The notes under the pieces are model-generated. The model was not told where the DNA came from, ran no database searches, and saw only the letters and a list, made by a program, of their open reading frames with translations. DNA of 64,000 bases from Haliotis asinina (lineage: Eukaryota > Mollusca > Gastropoda > Lepetellida > Haliotidae), in NCBI RefSeq assembly GCF_037392515.1, contig NC_090288.1:60993673-61057672 (forward strand). The letters run 5' to 3'. This document shows positions 8,158-18,554 of this stretch, piece after piece. How positions within the stretch are numbered: the stretch's first letter is position 1; the number at the start of each line of letters is the position of its first letter. The position numbers and the translations under genes are program-made.

Positions 8158-9106
8158 GGCTATTTATTACAGCCCGCGTGGATATTGGAAAGGAGCTAGC
8201 GCAGTAGATAAGCTATCTAAAATGGCACGAGTATCACCAGAGAAAGCCAAAGCGTGGCTTGAAAAACAAGCCCTGTGGCAGATCTATTTGCCGGCGCCAC
8301 GCTACGTACCTAGAAGGAGTTTCGGAATTAACATACCTAATAGCATTCACCAGGCAGACCTACTGTTCCTACCTCATGATAAGAGGTACAAGTATGCCTT
8401 AACTGTAGTGGACGTAGCCAGTCGTTACAAGGAAGCCGAACCCTTGACCACGAAAGATTCGGCCAAAGTAGCCAAAGGATTAGAACGCATATACAAACGC
8501 AGCCCGCTGACTTGGCCAACAGAGCTGCAAGTTGATCCCGGACGGGAGTTCATGGGTGCCGTTTCACAACTGCTAGCCAAACACGATACAAAGGTCAGAC
8601 GTGGCACGGCCGGAGCCCATCGCAGCCAAGCTATAGTTGAGAGATTTAATAGGACTTTGGCTGAGCGCTTGTTCGGTCATCAATATGCTAGGGAAATGAC
8701 AACCACTGGAAAACGATCGACTGAATGGGTCACGAGGTTACCCGAGGTGGTGTCGGCAATCAACCATGAAGTCACCCGTCTCACCGGTAAGAAACCGGCA
8801 GACGCTATCAAACTAAAATCAATAGTTGCAGAGTCGGCCGCTCCATTGCGTGGGAAGGAGAAACAGATACCGGATAGGGCCCTAGTGAGGTATCTGTACC
8901 AGCCTGGGGAACACGAGGGTGATAGCCGTAAGCGAGCCACCGATCCTATATGGTCGGTCAAAACTTACAACATAGATAAAGTGGATATGAAAGCCGACGA
9001 ACCTAACTTGTACTACTTGAGGGGTGGGCCGGGTAGGGGTTTTGTAAGAGAAGAATTATTGATCGTACCGTACGGCACAGTGTTACCGCCTGCCAAGTCA
9101 CGGTAA
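8138..9106 (+). CDS. int: Polinton integrase (rve/retroviral-type DDE)
   Basis: This 322-residue protein inserts the element into the host chromosome. The catalytic core is clear: D74 in HQADLLFLP, D133 in LQVDPGREF and E168 in QAIVERFNR, with 34 residues between the last two, close to the canonical D,D-35-E. The N-terminus (YYSPRGYWKGASAVDKL) is the start usual for Polinton integrases; no complete HHCC zinc motif is seen. The C-terminal 80 residues (about 240-322), with RALVRYLYQPGE and YYLRGGPGRGFVREELL, look like the small beta-barrel or chromo-like DNA-binding domain. It is translated last and overlaps the polymerase by 20 bases. The frame is intact. Confidence 0.95.
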   Translation: MDMKKFEAIYYSPRGYWKGASAVDKLSKMARVSPEKAKAWLEKQALWQIYLPAPRYVPRRSFGINIPNSIHQADLLFLPHDKRYKYALTVVDVASRYKEAEPLTTKDSAKVAKGLERIYKRSPLTWPTELQVDPGREFMGAVSQLLAKHDTKVRRGTAGAHRSQAIVERFNRTLAERLFGHQYAREMTTTGKRSTEWVTRLPEVVSAINHEVTRLTGKKPADAIKLKSIVAESAAPLRGKEKQIPDRALVRYLYQPGEHEGDSRKRATDPIWSVKTYNIDKVDMKADEPNLYYLRGGPGRGFVREELLIVPYGTVLPPAKSR

Positions 9107-9163
9107 ACGTGATGGCGTAGCTTTGTAGTAGGGGCAATAATAGCAAGAGCTAATAGTCCCACC

Positions 9164-9190
9164 AAAGCCTCATTTAGTAAATGAGGCTTT
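9164..9190. terminator. Perfect 13-bp inverted repeat near the Polinton right end
   Basis: AAAGCCTCATTTA, one G, then TAAATGAGGCTTT forms a perfect hairpin 58 bases after the integrase stop and about 50 bases inside the presumed right end. A run of T follows. It could mark the transcript end or be part of the terminal repeat; the sequence does not decide. Confidence 0.5.
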
Positions 9191-9499
9191 TTAGAGGGGT
9201 TTTTGAAAAGTGTTTTCGGACTGTCATTCCCTATACTACTGCCAAATAAATCTGTGTCAAAAAGCACAATGCAATTCTGTCATAAGAACCTCCACGACAA
9301 TGTCGTCGTAACTGACACATACTGAGGGAAAAGAAAGGTAGGGGCTATGTTGTCTGATATCATTCAGCATATGAGGTTGTCTGTTAGGGCTGTAACGATG
9401 CATCGAGCTATGGATGGATTGCAGTTGTTGAGTCTCCAATAGCAATTAAATGATGTCAAAGGAAAAACTAGCAACGCATCAATAATATCGAGTCTATGA

Positions 9500-9691
9500 G
9501 TGAGTCTAGTTTTACGCCGCACTCAGCAATATTCCAGCTATATGGCGGCGGTATGTGAATAGTTGAGTCTGGACCAAACAATCCAGTCCCGATGTTTGAT
9601 GTGAAGCCAGACCACCTGATCCTGTTAGTCGTGTCTTGCGACAAACGTGGGTTACTGGAGGCCAATATTCTAACTTGGACCTTCACAGGTA
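9500..9691 (+). repeat. SINE-like dispersed repeat (truncated inside)
   Basis: It contains the recurrent motifs TTTTACGCCGCACTCAGC, AATATTCCAGCTATATGGCG, CCACCTGATCCTGTTAGTC and GGACCTTCACAGG, which also occur at 41608, 52166, 57170 and 26428, and inverted at 21590. The central part found in the 41.6-kb copy is missing. Confidence 0.75.
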
Positions 9692-11222
9692 GCACCGATA
9701 GCATGTATGACTATTGATAGTGTAGAAATTGACTTGGATTGATAACTAGCAGCACAAAATACAATGCAGTTTTTTTCTTGCATTAGTATTGCAACGGTTG
9801 GTCTCTATATGCTGTATCTATCGTAATAGTTGTGTCCCCCTCAACAGTCACCCATATGGTCTATATTCTTGTTTCCGCCTCAACAGTCACCCCTAATATC
9901 TATAGCCTTGTTTCCCCTCAGCGGTCACCCATATTGTCTCCATCCTTGTTTCCCTTTCAACAGTCACCAATATTGTCTCCATCCTTGTTTCCCCTCAACA
10001 GTCACTCATATCGTCTATAACCTTGTTTCCCTTCAACAGTCACCCATATTGTCTATAGCCTTCAAGTTGTTTCCCCTCAACAGTCACCCATATTGTTTCC
10101 ATCCTTGTTCCCCTCAACAGTCACTCATATCGTCTATAGCCTTGTTTTCCCCTCAACAGCCACCCATATTGTCTATAGCCTTGTTTTCCCTTAACAGTCA
10201 CCCATATTGTCCCCATCCTTGTTACCCCTCAACAGTCACTCATATTGTCTATAGCCTTGTTTCCCCCTCAACAGTCATCCCTAATGTCTATAGCCTTGTT
10301 TTCCCTCAACAGTCACCAATACTGTCTCCATCCTTGTTTCCCTTTCAACAGTCACCAATATTGTCTAGTTTTACGCCGCACTCAGCAATATTCCAGCTAT
10401 ATGGCGGCGGTATGTGAATAGTTGAGTCTGGACCAAACAATCCAGTCCCGATGTTTGATGTGAAGCCAGACCACCTGATCCTGTTAGTCGTGTCTTGCGA
10501 CAAACGTGGGTTACTGGAGGCCAATATTCTAACTTGGACCTTCACAGGTAGCACCGATAGCATGTATGACTATTGATAGTGTAGAAATTGACTTGGATTG
10601 ATAACTAGCAGCACAAAATACAATGCAGTTTTTTTCTTGCATTAGTATTGCAACGGTTGGTCTCTATATGCTGTATCTATCGTAATAGTTGTGTCCCCCT
10701 CAACAGTCACCCATATGGTCTATATTCTTGTTTCCGCCTCAACAGTCACCCCTAATATCTATAGCCTTGTTTCCCCTCAGCGGTCACCCATATTGTCTCC
10801 ATCCTTGTTTCCCTTTCAACAGTCACCAATATTGTCTCCATCCTTGTTTCCCCTCAACAGTCACTCATATCGTCTATAACCTTGTTTCCCTTCAACAGTC
10901 ACCCATATTGTCTATAGCCTTCAAGTTGTTTCCCCTCAACAGTCACCCATATTGTTTCCATCCTTGTTCCCCTCAACAGTCACTCATATCGTCTATAGCC
11001 TTGTTTTCCCCTCAACAGCCACCCATATTGTCTATAGCCTTGTTTTCCCTTAACAGTCACCCATATTGTCCCCATCCTTGTTACCCCTCAACAGTCACTC
11101 ATATTGTCTATAGCCTTGTTTCCCCCTCAACAGTCATCCCTAATGTCTATAGCCTTGTTTTCCCTCAACAGTCACCAATACTGTCTCCATCCTTGTTTCC
11201 CCTCAACAGTCACTCATACCGT
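9505..11222 (+). repeat. 859-bp tandem duplication (9505-10363 and 10364-11222)
   Basis: The second copy repeats the first with an 859-base offset and looks identical in nearly all of its length. The two differ only near their 3' ends (10341 against 11200). At the junction the string GTCTA is shared by the minisatellite unit (TTGTCTATAG) and the SINE start (GAGTCTAGTTT), so the breakpoint has 5 bases of microhomology. The near-identity implies a recent event or an assembly duplication. Confidence 0.88.
9826..10360 (+). repeat. Minisatellite, about 38-bp unit, first block
   Basis: Units of the form CCTCAACAGTCACCCATATT, then GTCTATAGCCTTGTTTCC, recur about 14 times with small changes. The partner segment has only two or three units (57715-57800), so this block is an expansion. 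A long open frame through it is a by-product of the period and low stop content. Confidence 0.9.
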
Positions 11223-11310
11223 CTATAGCCTTGTTTTCCCCTCAACAGTCACCAATATTGTCTATAGCCTTGTTTCCCTTCTACATTCACCCTTGTTATC
11301 TATATTCTTG
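10685..11310 (+). repeat. Minisatellite, about 38-bp unit, second block
   Basis: This is the second copy of the minisatellite within the 859-bp duplication, with two or three additional units at its right end (11200-11310). Confidence 0.9.
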
Positions 11311-12841
11311 TTTCGCCCATAAGCTATACCAAACAGATATGAGACGACGACCATCCATCAGTATCTAAGCTCTGTTTTTCATAATTCCATACGTGTATTC
11401 TGTCAGATGTTTGTTGAAAATGTTGCTTGTTGGGCACGTTGGAATTTGTCTTGCATGCCCAAGTACTTATACACCTGAGCACATAGGAGATGTTAACTCC
11501 TCCCACAAGTACACTGATCGTCCTTCTATATTGCCACGTTACAGATGAAGAGGAATGTCGCATTTGTTGAGCCCAGAAGGACATGCTAGTGTAACTTGTC
11601 TCGACAAGGAAATTGTGTGGGTTTTTTGTGTAGAGTCTTCCTTGGTTAACAAGTGAACAAAAGATGTTAAGCAAAAAGTTGAACGAAGTCATTGAGAGAG
11701 AAAGGTAAAGGTGTAAGAGAATACAAGACAAATGAATGAAACTGTTATGGATAACAACTTCTATGTTTGTTTCTCACTACGTTTTGGGGCTAGTTTTTGC
11801 CCTTTCGCTCTGTGGATACTTTACGTAAGTAAAATATCCACACCCAGTGAACAAAAGTAGAGAAACATGTAGAACATTCTTTTCCTACAAATTGTTCTTT
11901 CCAAGGTTACTTCCTAAACTAGGACAGGTGACGGAACGGTCACATCAGGGGCCAGGGTGGGTGTGGTTTTGCGCGTGGTTTAGCAACGTACCCTTTGCAT
12001 CAATGTCTACATTGTGTAGGCATAGAAATATGCAAACTGTTCCCGTGACAGTGAATACGTGTATTCACACTTTTAATATGCATATTGCACTGGCAGCGGG
12101 TGATCATGGGTCATGCGTAAAGGGTCTTGCGTCGAATGTTCTTGGATCTCGTGATGGGTTCAAGTTCCATGTGGCAGGGGTTTATGGACTGTGTGGCTGA
12201 CTGTCCAACTAGACACAGGCTGTTTTAACTACCTGGAACCAGACACACTCGTGATAAAAATGTTTTTACAGCAACCCTTATCTAATTTCAACCTCCATCT
12301 CAAAACGACATGTAGCGGTTTCTAATTGGCGGCTTATCAGTCGTATTCTAAACTGGAGGCGATTCAGTGAGAATATAAAAATAACATGTGGATTTGTGTA
12401 TCCGATTGGACTGTTTAGCTTTCCTTTAGATTTGTGGCCATATGACAACTATTATTTGTCAATGGAGACGTGAAAGTATTGTGTGCCGTAGATTGTTCTC
12501 GAATTGGGCTATCAGGAGACTTAACAAGTGTCAAGGTAAAACGATGGTTAACCGAATTATTTGGTTTGGCTTCTTTATTCAGTCAGACTGGTTTGCTACT
12601 AAGACTACTATCAGCAATATGTGGAGGGATATAGGATTCGAACCGCAGATAGTGTTTAAGGACAGTTAGGCGTGACAACATGAAACAACATTCTTGTAGA
12701 AACTGAATACCCTCCGAGTTGACTGTGTGCCGAGTTTTAAGTACGCATAGTTTACCGAAGCTCAATTCAACAATCAGTAAATTTCTTTAAGAAATATATT
12801 TTAATATATTATTATGAAGAATAATGTGTTGTTACGTGTTA
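11311..12841. other. Non-coding part of the segmental duplication
   Basis: No convincing gene is seen. The stretch aligns with 57820-59115 over most of its length, including the strings TACTTATACACCTGAGCACA and GTGGATACTTTACG. Short frames here are not conserved between the two copies. Confidence 0.6.
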
Positions 12842-13620
12842 CAAATATTTAGGGGTGTTTTATGGTGAGTTTGGTATACAAATATTTAGGGGTGTTTTAT
12901 GGTGAGTTTGGTATACAAATATTTTAGGGTGTTCTATTTGTGAGTTTGGTATACAAATGTTTAGGGGTGTTTATTGTGAGTTTGGTATACAAATATTTAG
13001 GGGTGTTCTATTGTGAGTTTGGTATACAAATATTTAGGGGTGTTTTATTGTGAGCTAAGCATACAAAATGTTTAGGGGTGTTCTATTGTGAGCTTAGTAG
13101 ACAAATGTTTAGGGGCGTGCTATTGTGAGCTTAGAATACAAATATTCAGGCGTGTTCTGTTATGAGCTTAGTATACAAATGATTAGGGGTGTTTATTATG
13201 AGCTTAGAATACAAATATTTTGGGGGGTTCTATTGTGAGTTTGGTATACAAATGTTTAGGGGTTTTCTATTGTGAGCTAAGTATACAAATGATTAGGGGT
13301 GTTTTATTGTGAGCTAAGTATACAAATGTTTAGGGGTTTTCTATTGTGAGCTAAGGATCCAAATGATTAGGGGTGTTTTATTGTGAGCTAAGTATGCAAA
13401 TGATTAGGGGTTTTCTATTGTGAGCTTAGTATACAAATGTTTAGGGGTGTTCCATAGTGGGCTTAGAATACAAATGTTTAGTTGTGTTTTATTGTGAGCT
13501 TGGTATATGATTGCTTAGGGCTGTTCTATTGTGAACTTGATATACTATTGTTTAGGTGTGATCCGATTGTGAGTTAGGTATCCAAATGCTTAGGAGTATT
13601 CTGATTGTGAATTTGGGTTG
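12842..13620 (+). repeat. Minisatellite, about 38-bp unit, about 20 copies
   Basis: Units such as ACAAATATTTAGGGGTGTTT, then TATTGTGAGTTTGGTAT, repeat head to tail and become more diverged toward the right. A short remnant (59125-59300) lies at the matching place in the partner segment. Confidence 0.92.
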
Positions 13621-14232
13621 TTAGAGGTGTTCTGAACATATTTTGTTCCTCACAAAGTGTTGCGGGATATGACAAGCGAATAACTCAGAGTCTTTATATA
13701 TTAGTCAAGTACATCTTCCTTAAAGGTCACATGCAACCAAACAATCAAACATGATTAAAATACAATTATCAATTATTCATGAAAAAATAAGTAATCAAAA
13801 TTATAAGCGTACAGTCGAGAGTCAAAAGTGCAATATTTTTTACTTGGGCTTACTTTCCTTGAAACGAAACCTTCGGGAGACCGAACCCAGTCATGGCGAG
13901 TGGGGGTGCAGTCAAGTGTAACGACGGCTTCCGATTGACCGGCTCATTAAATTTGCTGATAGGCTGAGGGCTCCTTGTGTGTACAGAAACATGATCTGTT
14001 TGATGAGCATTTTAGAAGTATGGTGAGTCACAAGAAAGTAAGATTGTTTTTGTACTTGATGCGTCGTTTCAGTATGGATTCATAAATCGTTGTCAAATAA
14101 AATCATATGCTCTAGAAGAGGTTGTTATCCATAAAGAATGTATACTACCGACAAGAAATAAGGGAACTAATGAAATAATAGCGAATTTGAAACTGCTTTA
14201 AATATCCACTAAATCAATTTTAGGCGTCAAGT

Positions 14233-15260
14233 TCAATATCTGGTGTGTCCACCATGTTGGGCAACACATTCACGGCACCTTGATGGCATGCTGTTAATCA
14301 ATTTCCGGATGGTTGCCCGTGGTATTGCCCGCCATTCCTCTTTGAGAGCTGCACCAAGCTGGGCCAGGTTGGCGGGTGATGGGTCCCTGGTGTACACCCT
14401 TCGACCAAGAACGTCCCAGATAGGTTCAACTGGGGACAGGTCTGGGGACTTAGAGGGCCAGTCCAATGTCTGGATACCTTCGTGTCGGAGATAAGCGGAG
14501 ACAATTCGGGCCCGATGTGGTCTGGCATTATCATCTTGGAATACAAAATTTCGGCCGATAACTCTAGCCAATGGAGCCACAACAGGACGCAATATTTGGT
14601 CAACGTATTGCTGACCAGTCATGGCTCCGTTAATGATGACCAAATCTGATCGTCTGTCATGTGTAATCCCACCCCACACCATGACATTACCACCTCCATA
14701 TCGATCATGGTCAAGAATTGCTGCTCTGGCACATCGCTCCCCGCTCCGACGCCAACAACGTTTTCTGCCATCTGTGAATCGTAGGCAAAACGTTGACTCA
14801 TCAGAGAACATGATGTAACGCCAGTGGCGCATAGCCCGTCCCTGATGCTGCCTAGCCCATGCCAATCTTTGGCGCTTATGGTGAGCTGAAAGGGTGACAC
14901 CCTTAAAAGGCCGTCTTGCTTTCAGACGAGCTTGATAGAGTCGGTTTTTAACGGTTGAGGTTGAAATGCGTCTTCCAGTGAGTGTGCGGAATTCTCTATT
15001 GATGGCAGGGGCCGATTTAAACCTATCGCGTAGAGCAATTAACGTAATGAGACGATCCTGTCGTGGTGTCGTTGATTTTGGTCTACCACGCCCAGGTCTC
15101 GTTGCAACCCCACCTGTTTGACGGTACTTATCCCACAGGCGTGAAATTACACTTTTTGATTTACCCATCTGCCGGGCAACTTCACATAATGATGTCCCCC
15201 CTCTATCATCCCCACAATTCTCCATTTTGTTGCTTCACCGAGATACTGCCTCGGAGGCAT
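14233..15260 (-). pseudogene. Tc1/mariner transposase, nearly intact, one frameshift near the N-terminus
   Basis: An uninterrupted 330-codon frame (15225-14233) encodes HTH units (SVISRLWDKYRQTG; a second at about 60-90) and the full DDE core: FSDESTF, QDDNARPHRA and SPDLSPVEPIWD, ending GGHTRY. The usual start, a MPPRQ-type N-terminus, lies at 15260 in another frame. The two frames meet at a run of six C on the plus strand (15196-15201), where one base appears to be missing. The cause could be a real mutation or a homopolymer error in the assembly. No convincing terminal inverted repeats of this element were found. Confidence 0.85.
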
Positions 15261-15566
15261 TTCTGTCAGTAAGTGTCAATCTCTATTGCATTAGTGATTG
15301 CGACTTCTCCAGTACATTTACAGGAGTTAACTTCTGTATGCACGTGTAGCACGTGCTGTTCATGCATTATGCGACATTCCATTGTCATTGGATGTTGCGT
15401 TTGGGAGATACGCCACGATAACGGACCCTGTCACAGTCAAAGTCATCTACATTCAATTTCTTGGTTCCCTTATTTTCTGTCGGTAGTATATATAGAGATG
15501 TTGGGTTTTGTAGATACATGTTCTCTGAATTTGTGTTCGATCCATACGAAAATCATCTCTGTAGAG

Positions 15567-15686
15567 ATGGTGAACTACTGCCCGGCTGGAAACTGTCATT
15601 CGTCTATGTACAAAGAAGGCCTTGAAACTGACAAGAGTCTGCACCAGTTTCCGTCAGATCCAGCCATCAGAGAAAAATGGATGTAG
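15567..15686 (+). pseudogene. N-terminal half of a THAP zinc-finger domain
   Basis: From ATG 15567 the frame reads MVNYCPAGNCHSSMYKEG and then LHQFPSDPAIREKWM before a stop. A CxxxxC pair, a hydrophobic/aromatic FP motif and a terminal W in this spacing are the signature of the first half of a C2CH THAP domain. The later Cys-His pair is missing, so it is a fragment or a first exon. Its position inside the TTAA-flanked element suggests a remnant of a Kolobok-type transposase. Confidence 0.6.
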
Positions 15687-16257
15687 TTTGTTTGCAACCC
15701 ACAGACATAAGAACATGTCATGTGTACAAGCTTCAGACCTGCCTAATTACATAATGTAAGAAGAAGAGACTAGGATCTGTCTCGAGACGTTGTGACCTTG
15801 CATAATAAAGAAGTTGAACCATAAAGCATATTTAGTTAGACATACAGGTGTCAATAAACCAGACATTGAGATTTCTGTGTGACAGAGGCTGCTTACCACA
15901 ATCAACAAGTTTTTTATGTAACGAGTAGGTTATTTACATGTTTCTGTACACAACCAACATTAGACTACTGCTCACGACCTCATACTCCGGGCAGGCACAC
16001 TGTTTCAAGCTCCGCGAACCTGTTCACTGCGCATGCGTTATGGGCGCAGCGCAGCACGGGTGCTCAAACCAGTTTCCCCCCTGGCACTGGTGAAATTTAG
16101 TGAATCGTTTGAACTCCAATATCGCGGGCTTTTCTTCACAGCGTTATTTTCAACTTTATAAGTTGAATTGGCATTTTTGATGATCAGTTTCGGTAAGTGC
16201 ATACCGAAAGGTATCAGAATCTGCCATGTGGTATTTTACGTTGCATGTGACCTTTAA

Positions 16258-17331
16258 GGGTTTACTTCCAGCTGATGAATAACAATCAACTTTTTTTCAT
16301 TAGAAATGAAGGAAATAACGCTTATTAATTCTAAAGCAAGACGTGCTACACAGCTACACAGCAAGAAAAGGCTTTGTCAACAAAATTCTGGAAATCTGCG
16401 GGACAAAATTATGAAGCTGTATGTTGATTTTAACATTTCAAGATGCACAATTTCTGCTAGTGGCCATAGAGGACAGAATCAGGTGTTTTCCCTTGGCATA
16501 GACGTACACTATGCGTCTCACTTAGTGACTGATGGCTAGATAAGTGCGGAACCGCAATTACATGTAGTGCTGTCGGATATATATCTTGCAAATATGTGTG
16601 AATTAAGATCATCACACCCAATCACTAGGCGAGAGTGAATGATCTGGCCGATCTGTAGTTCAAATCGATAAATATTCCAATCTTAATCTCAATTTGATTT
16701 TCGTTTAAATTTACATATTGAACTAATGAAAGGGAATTCCAAATGTATACTGTATCCTGGACAAACTACCATAAGTAAGTACCTGTTTTGAATTTTAGAA
16801 CATTTAGAATATTTGAACTATTCGCTTGTTTCAAAACCTTTGCCTGAGACTGGTACGAAGTTAATAATACTTTTATAAAACACAGATATCTCCTTTCTCT
16901 GAAGAGATTTCAGAATATAGTTCACCTTAGTTTGTCCATCGGACGGCTCCTTGTGCATTTAATTTAATTCCTTTCAATTATATAAAATTATGAAAAAGAT
17001 ATGGACCGGCAAAATGAATTATTTATACGTTTTCTCCTGTTTTCGTGCTGAGGAGATACTTGCAAGTTTTGATAAATGTAGCATCCGACTAATCTTTTAA
17101 TTGCATTTTCTAAACTCACGTGCAAAAGAAACGTCCCCAAAATATCTTTAATTGTCATTTTATTTTAAATGACCAGGAACCTCAATGTGATGATATGACA
17201 AAATAATACATGGGTTACACGTGCTTTGCTAGAAAAATGACACCAGTAGAATTTCCCGTATGTATATTAAACAACTCGTATGAAACACATGCCAAAATGT
17301 TTTTCGGCATCGGTTACATAAGCTAGACAGG
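16258..17331. other. No gene seen; right part aligns with 59385-60000
   Basis: This AT-rich DNA has no recognisable coding sequence. From about 16555 it matches the partner segment, with the strings AATTACATGTAG, TCGGATATATATC and TTTATACGTTTTCTCCTGT. Confidence 0.5.
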
Positions 17332-17673
17332 ATGAACATGCCGAGATTAACCTCAGAGCAGAGAGAGCGAGCAATTGGGATGCTTCAACTAGGCGCTACA
17401 CACGACCCTGTCGCACGAATCATGAACTGTTCCAAGCGAACAACTGGAAGACTTGTTACACGTTACAGGCAGACTGGCAGGACAGCAGACAGTCCCAAGA
17501 GCGGCAGACCGAAGGTGACCACCTATCGAGAAGACAGACATTTACGGGTACTTCACCTGAAGAACACCGTGACGTCACCTGCTGCACAAAGCGTTACACA
17601 CCTACTCCACAAATCATCTTGTAAATCTGTCCAAAAGTGTATTTGTGTTCTACAAATTCTTTCAACATGCTAA
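17332..17673 (+). pseudogene. Truncated Tc1-type transposase, N-terminal HTH part only
   Basis: The frame encodes MPRLTSEQRERAIGMLQLGA and the second helix-turn-helix (TTGRLVTRYRQTGRTADSPK, GRPKVT). It then departs from the family near residue 95, before the DDE core, and ends soon after. It is an internally deleted or truncated element. Nothing equivalent is seen in the partner segment between 60000 and 61690. Confidence 0.75.
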
Positions 17674-18336
17674 ATTTTAAACGTTGGCGTTGAAAAGTGT
17701 TCAGTTATTTGTTTTTTATGGTTTGAAAACGCATGAAAATACACATGACATTCAGTATGGATGTATGATAGATATAGTACGTTGGTCTGCTCCAACAATC
17801 AACAATACATCACTGCATAGGGAGATGGGGAAGTGAGACAACGACAAAGGAGAAACAGAAGGAGGATGGATGGTTGAGGATGGATGGCTGGTGTGTGGTA
17901 AAGGAGATTTGGGGTTGGGGGAAAGTGAGAGACAAATAGAGAGATGAAGGTGAAAAGGCAGACACAGAGAAAGTGGAAGAGGATCAGATAGGCGGGACAG
18001 GGAGAGGTGCAGAGAGGTGGAAAGTTAGTGAGAGAGAGATTGCAAAGGGGAAAATGAAAGATCAGGGAGACAACGAGGCTGTGTATGTATGAGAATATGA
18101 AGGAACACTGGACATGGGTACGTGGGTACAGTGTCCTAGGGACCCAGCTATATTTTGTCTGTATCACGGCATGTACGAAATCAAGTGTGCAACAAACAAT
18201 CTGGTGATTAACATCAAGAGCATCTCCCACCTGGGAGACTGAGAGACAGAGAGACTAGTTAAACTGGAAAACTGGGAGATCGGGAGACTGGGACACTTCT
18301 ATCAAAGTATGATTTGTTTGGTTGACGTTTTTCCAG
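17674..18336. other. Purine-rich upstream region of the secreted-protein gene
   Basis: From about 17810 the plus strand is rich in GA, GAGA and GGGAG motifs. From about 17930 it aligns with 61690-62057 (for example AAGTGGAAGAGGATCAGATA and GAACACTGGACATGGGTACG). It ends in TTTTTCCAG, a good splice acceptor one base before the ATG at 18338, so it probably includes a 5' UTR intron. Confidence 0.5.
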
Positions 18337-18554
18337 AATGAGGCTGAGCGTGACTGTCCTGGTTGCCTTCTGTGTTGCCTGCAATGCTACAGAGCTAGAG
18401 CATAAGCTGCAGGAGTTCGTACAAGGGCATGTGTTGGCTGGGCTCCTTCAGGAGAGGATCCTGCTGGCACAAATGGTGGCAACAGCTGAAAGAAATGAGC
18501 TCAAGGAGTTCCTGGACTTGGTGGGGCCATTGACTCTCTTACAGCTCATTTCAG
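18337..18554 (+). CDS. First coding exon of a small secreted helical protein (gene C)
   Basis: The exon follows the acceptor TTTTTCCAG and ends at the donor CAG|GTAGGG in phase 1. It encodes 72 residues: a signal peptide (MRLSVTVLVAFCVACNA) and then a helical segment ending ATAERNELKEFLDL...LLQLIS. The ending resembles exon 4 of the secreted gene at 46.3-49.6 kb (AAEHNTLTQYIDQ...VLDLMS), which also stops at a phase-1 donor, so I place both in one family. No later exons were recognised, and the donor is followed by a 34-bp array. The paralogue at 62059 has a frameshift. Function unknown. Confidence 0.65.

Larger units (their letters stand above)
1..9240 (+). mobile_element. Maverick/Polinton (adintovirus-like) element, right part, left end outside window
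   Basis: The set of genes identifies the element: major capsid protein, FtsK/HerA-type ATPase, protein-primed family B polymerase and rve-type integrase together are diagnostic of Polintons/adintoviruses. Ten genes lie on the plus strand with short AT-rich gaps or small overlaps, and one divergent gene leaves the left edge. All frames are open, so this copy looks young. The right end is placed near 9240 because the following bases (GCCAAA...) match a second genomic copy at 56917 that has unrelated DNA to its left. Terminal inverted repeats and the 6-bp target duplication known for the family cannot be checked, because the left end is missing. Adenain-type protease and minor capsid genes are not seen. 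Confidence 0.93.
13720..16257. mobile_element. TTAA-flanked DNA transposon remnant, Kolobok-like, with a Tc1-type gene inside
   Basis: TTAA at 13720-13723 is followed by AGGTCACATGCAAC. The exact reverse complement GTTGCATGTGACCT (16240-16253) is followed by TTAA at 16254-16257. Kolobok elements are known for TTAA target duplications and THAP-domain transposases, and a THAP-like half domain lies inside at 15567-15686. Beyond the 14-bp ends the two termini do not match. A Tc1-type transposase gene on the minus strand (14233-15260) lies within it. The matching region of the partner segment lacks the element together with some flanking DNA. piggyBac elements also use TTAA, but no piggyBac transposase is seen. 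Confidence 0.65.

Noticed and set aside
9830..11228. Long Pro/Ser/Gln-rich open frames (195 and 179 codons)
   Set aside because: They only translate the 38-bp minisatellite; the partner segment has no such frame and there is no start context or splice support.
14233..15260. Terminal inverted repeats for this Tc1 gene
   Set aside because: No convincing match was found between 14100-14230 and 15261-15500; the similarity of AT-rich words was too weak.
13720..16257. piggyBac element
   Set aside because: TTAA flanks fit, but no piggyBac transposase motifs were seen, while a THAP fragment favours Kolobok.
18337..18554. Haemocyanin first exon
   Set aside because: A secreted mollusc protein with a short first exon suggested it, but the residues do not fit what I know of haemocyanin and instead resemble exon 4 of the local gene family.
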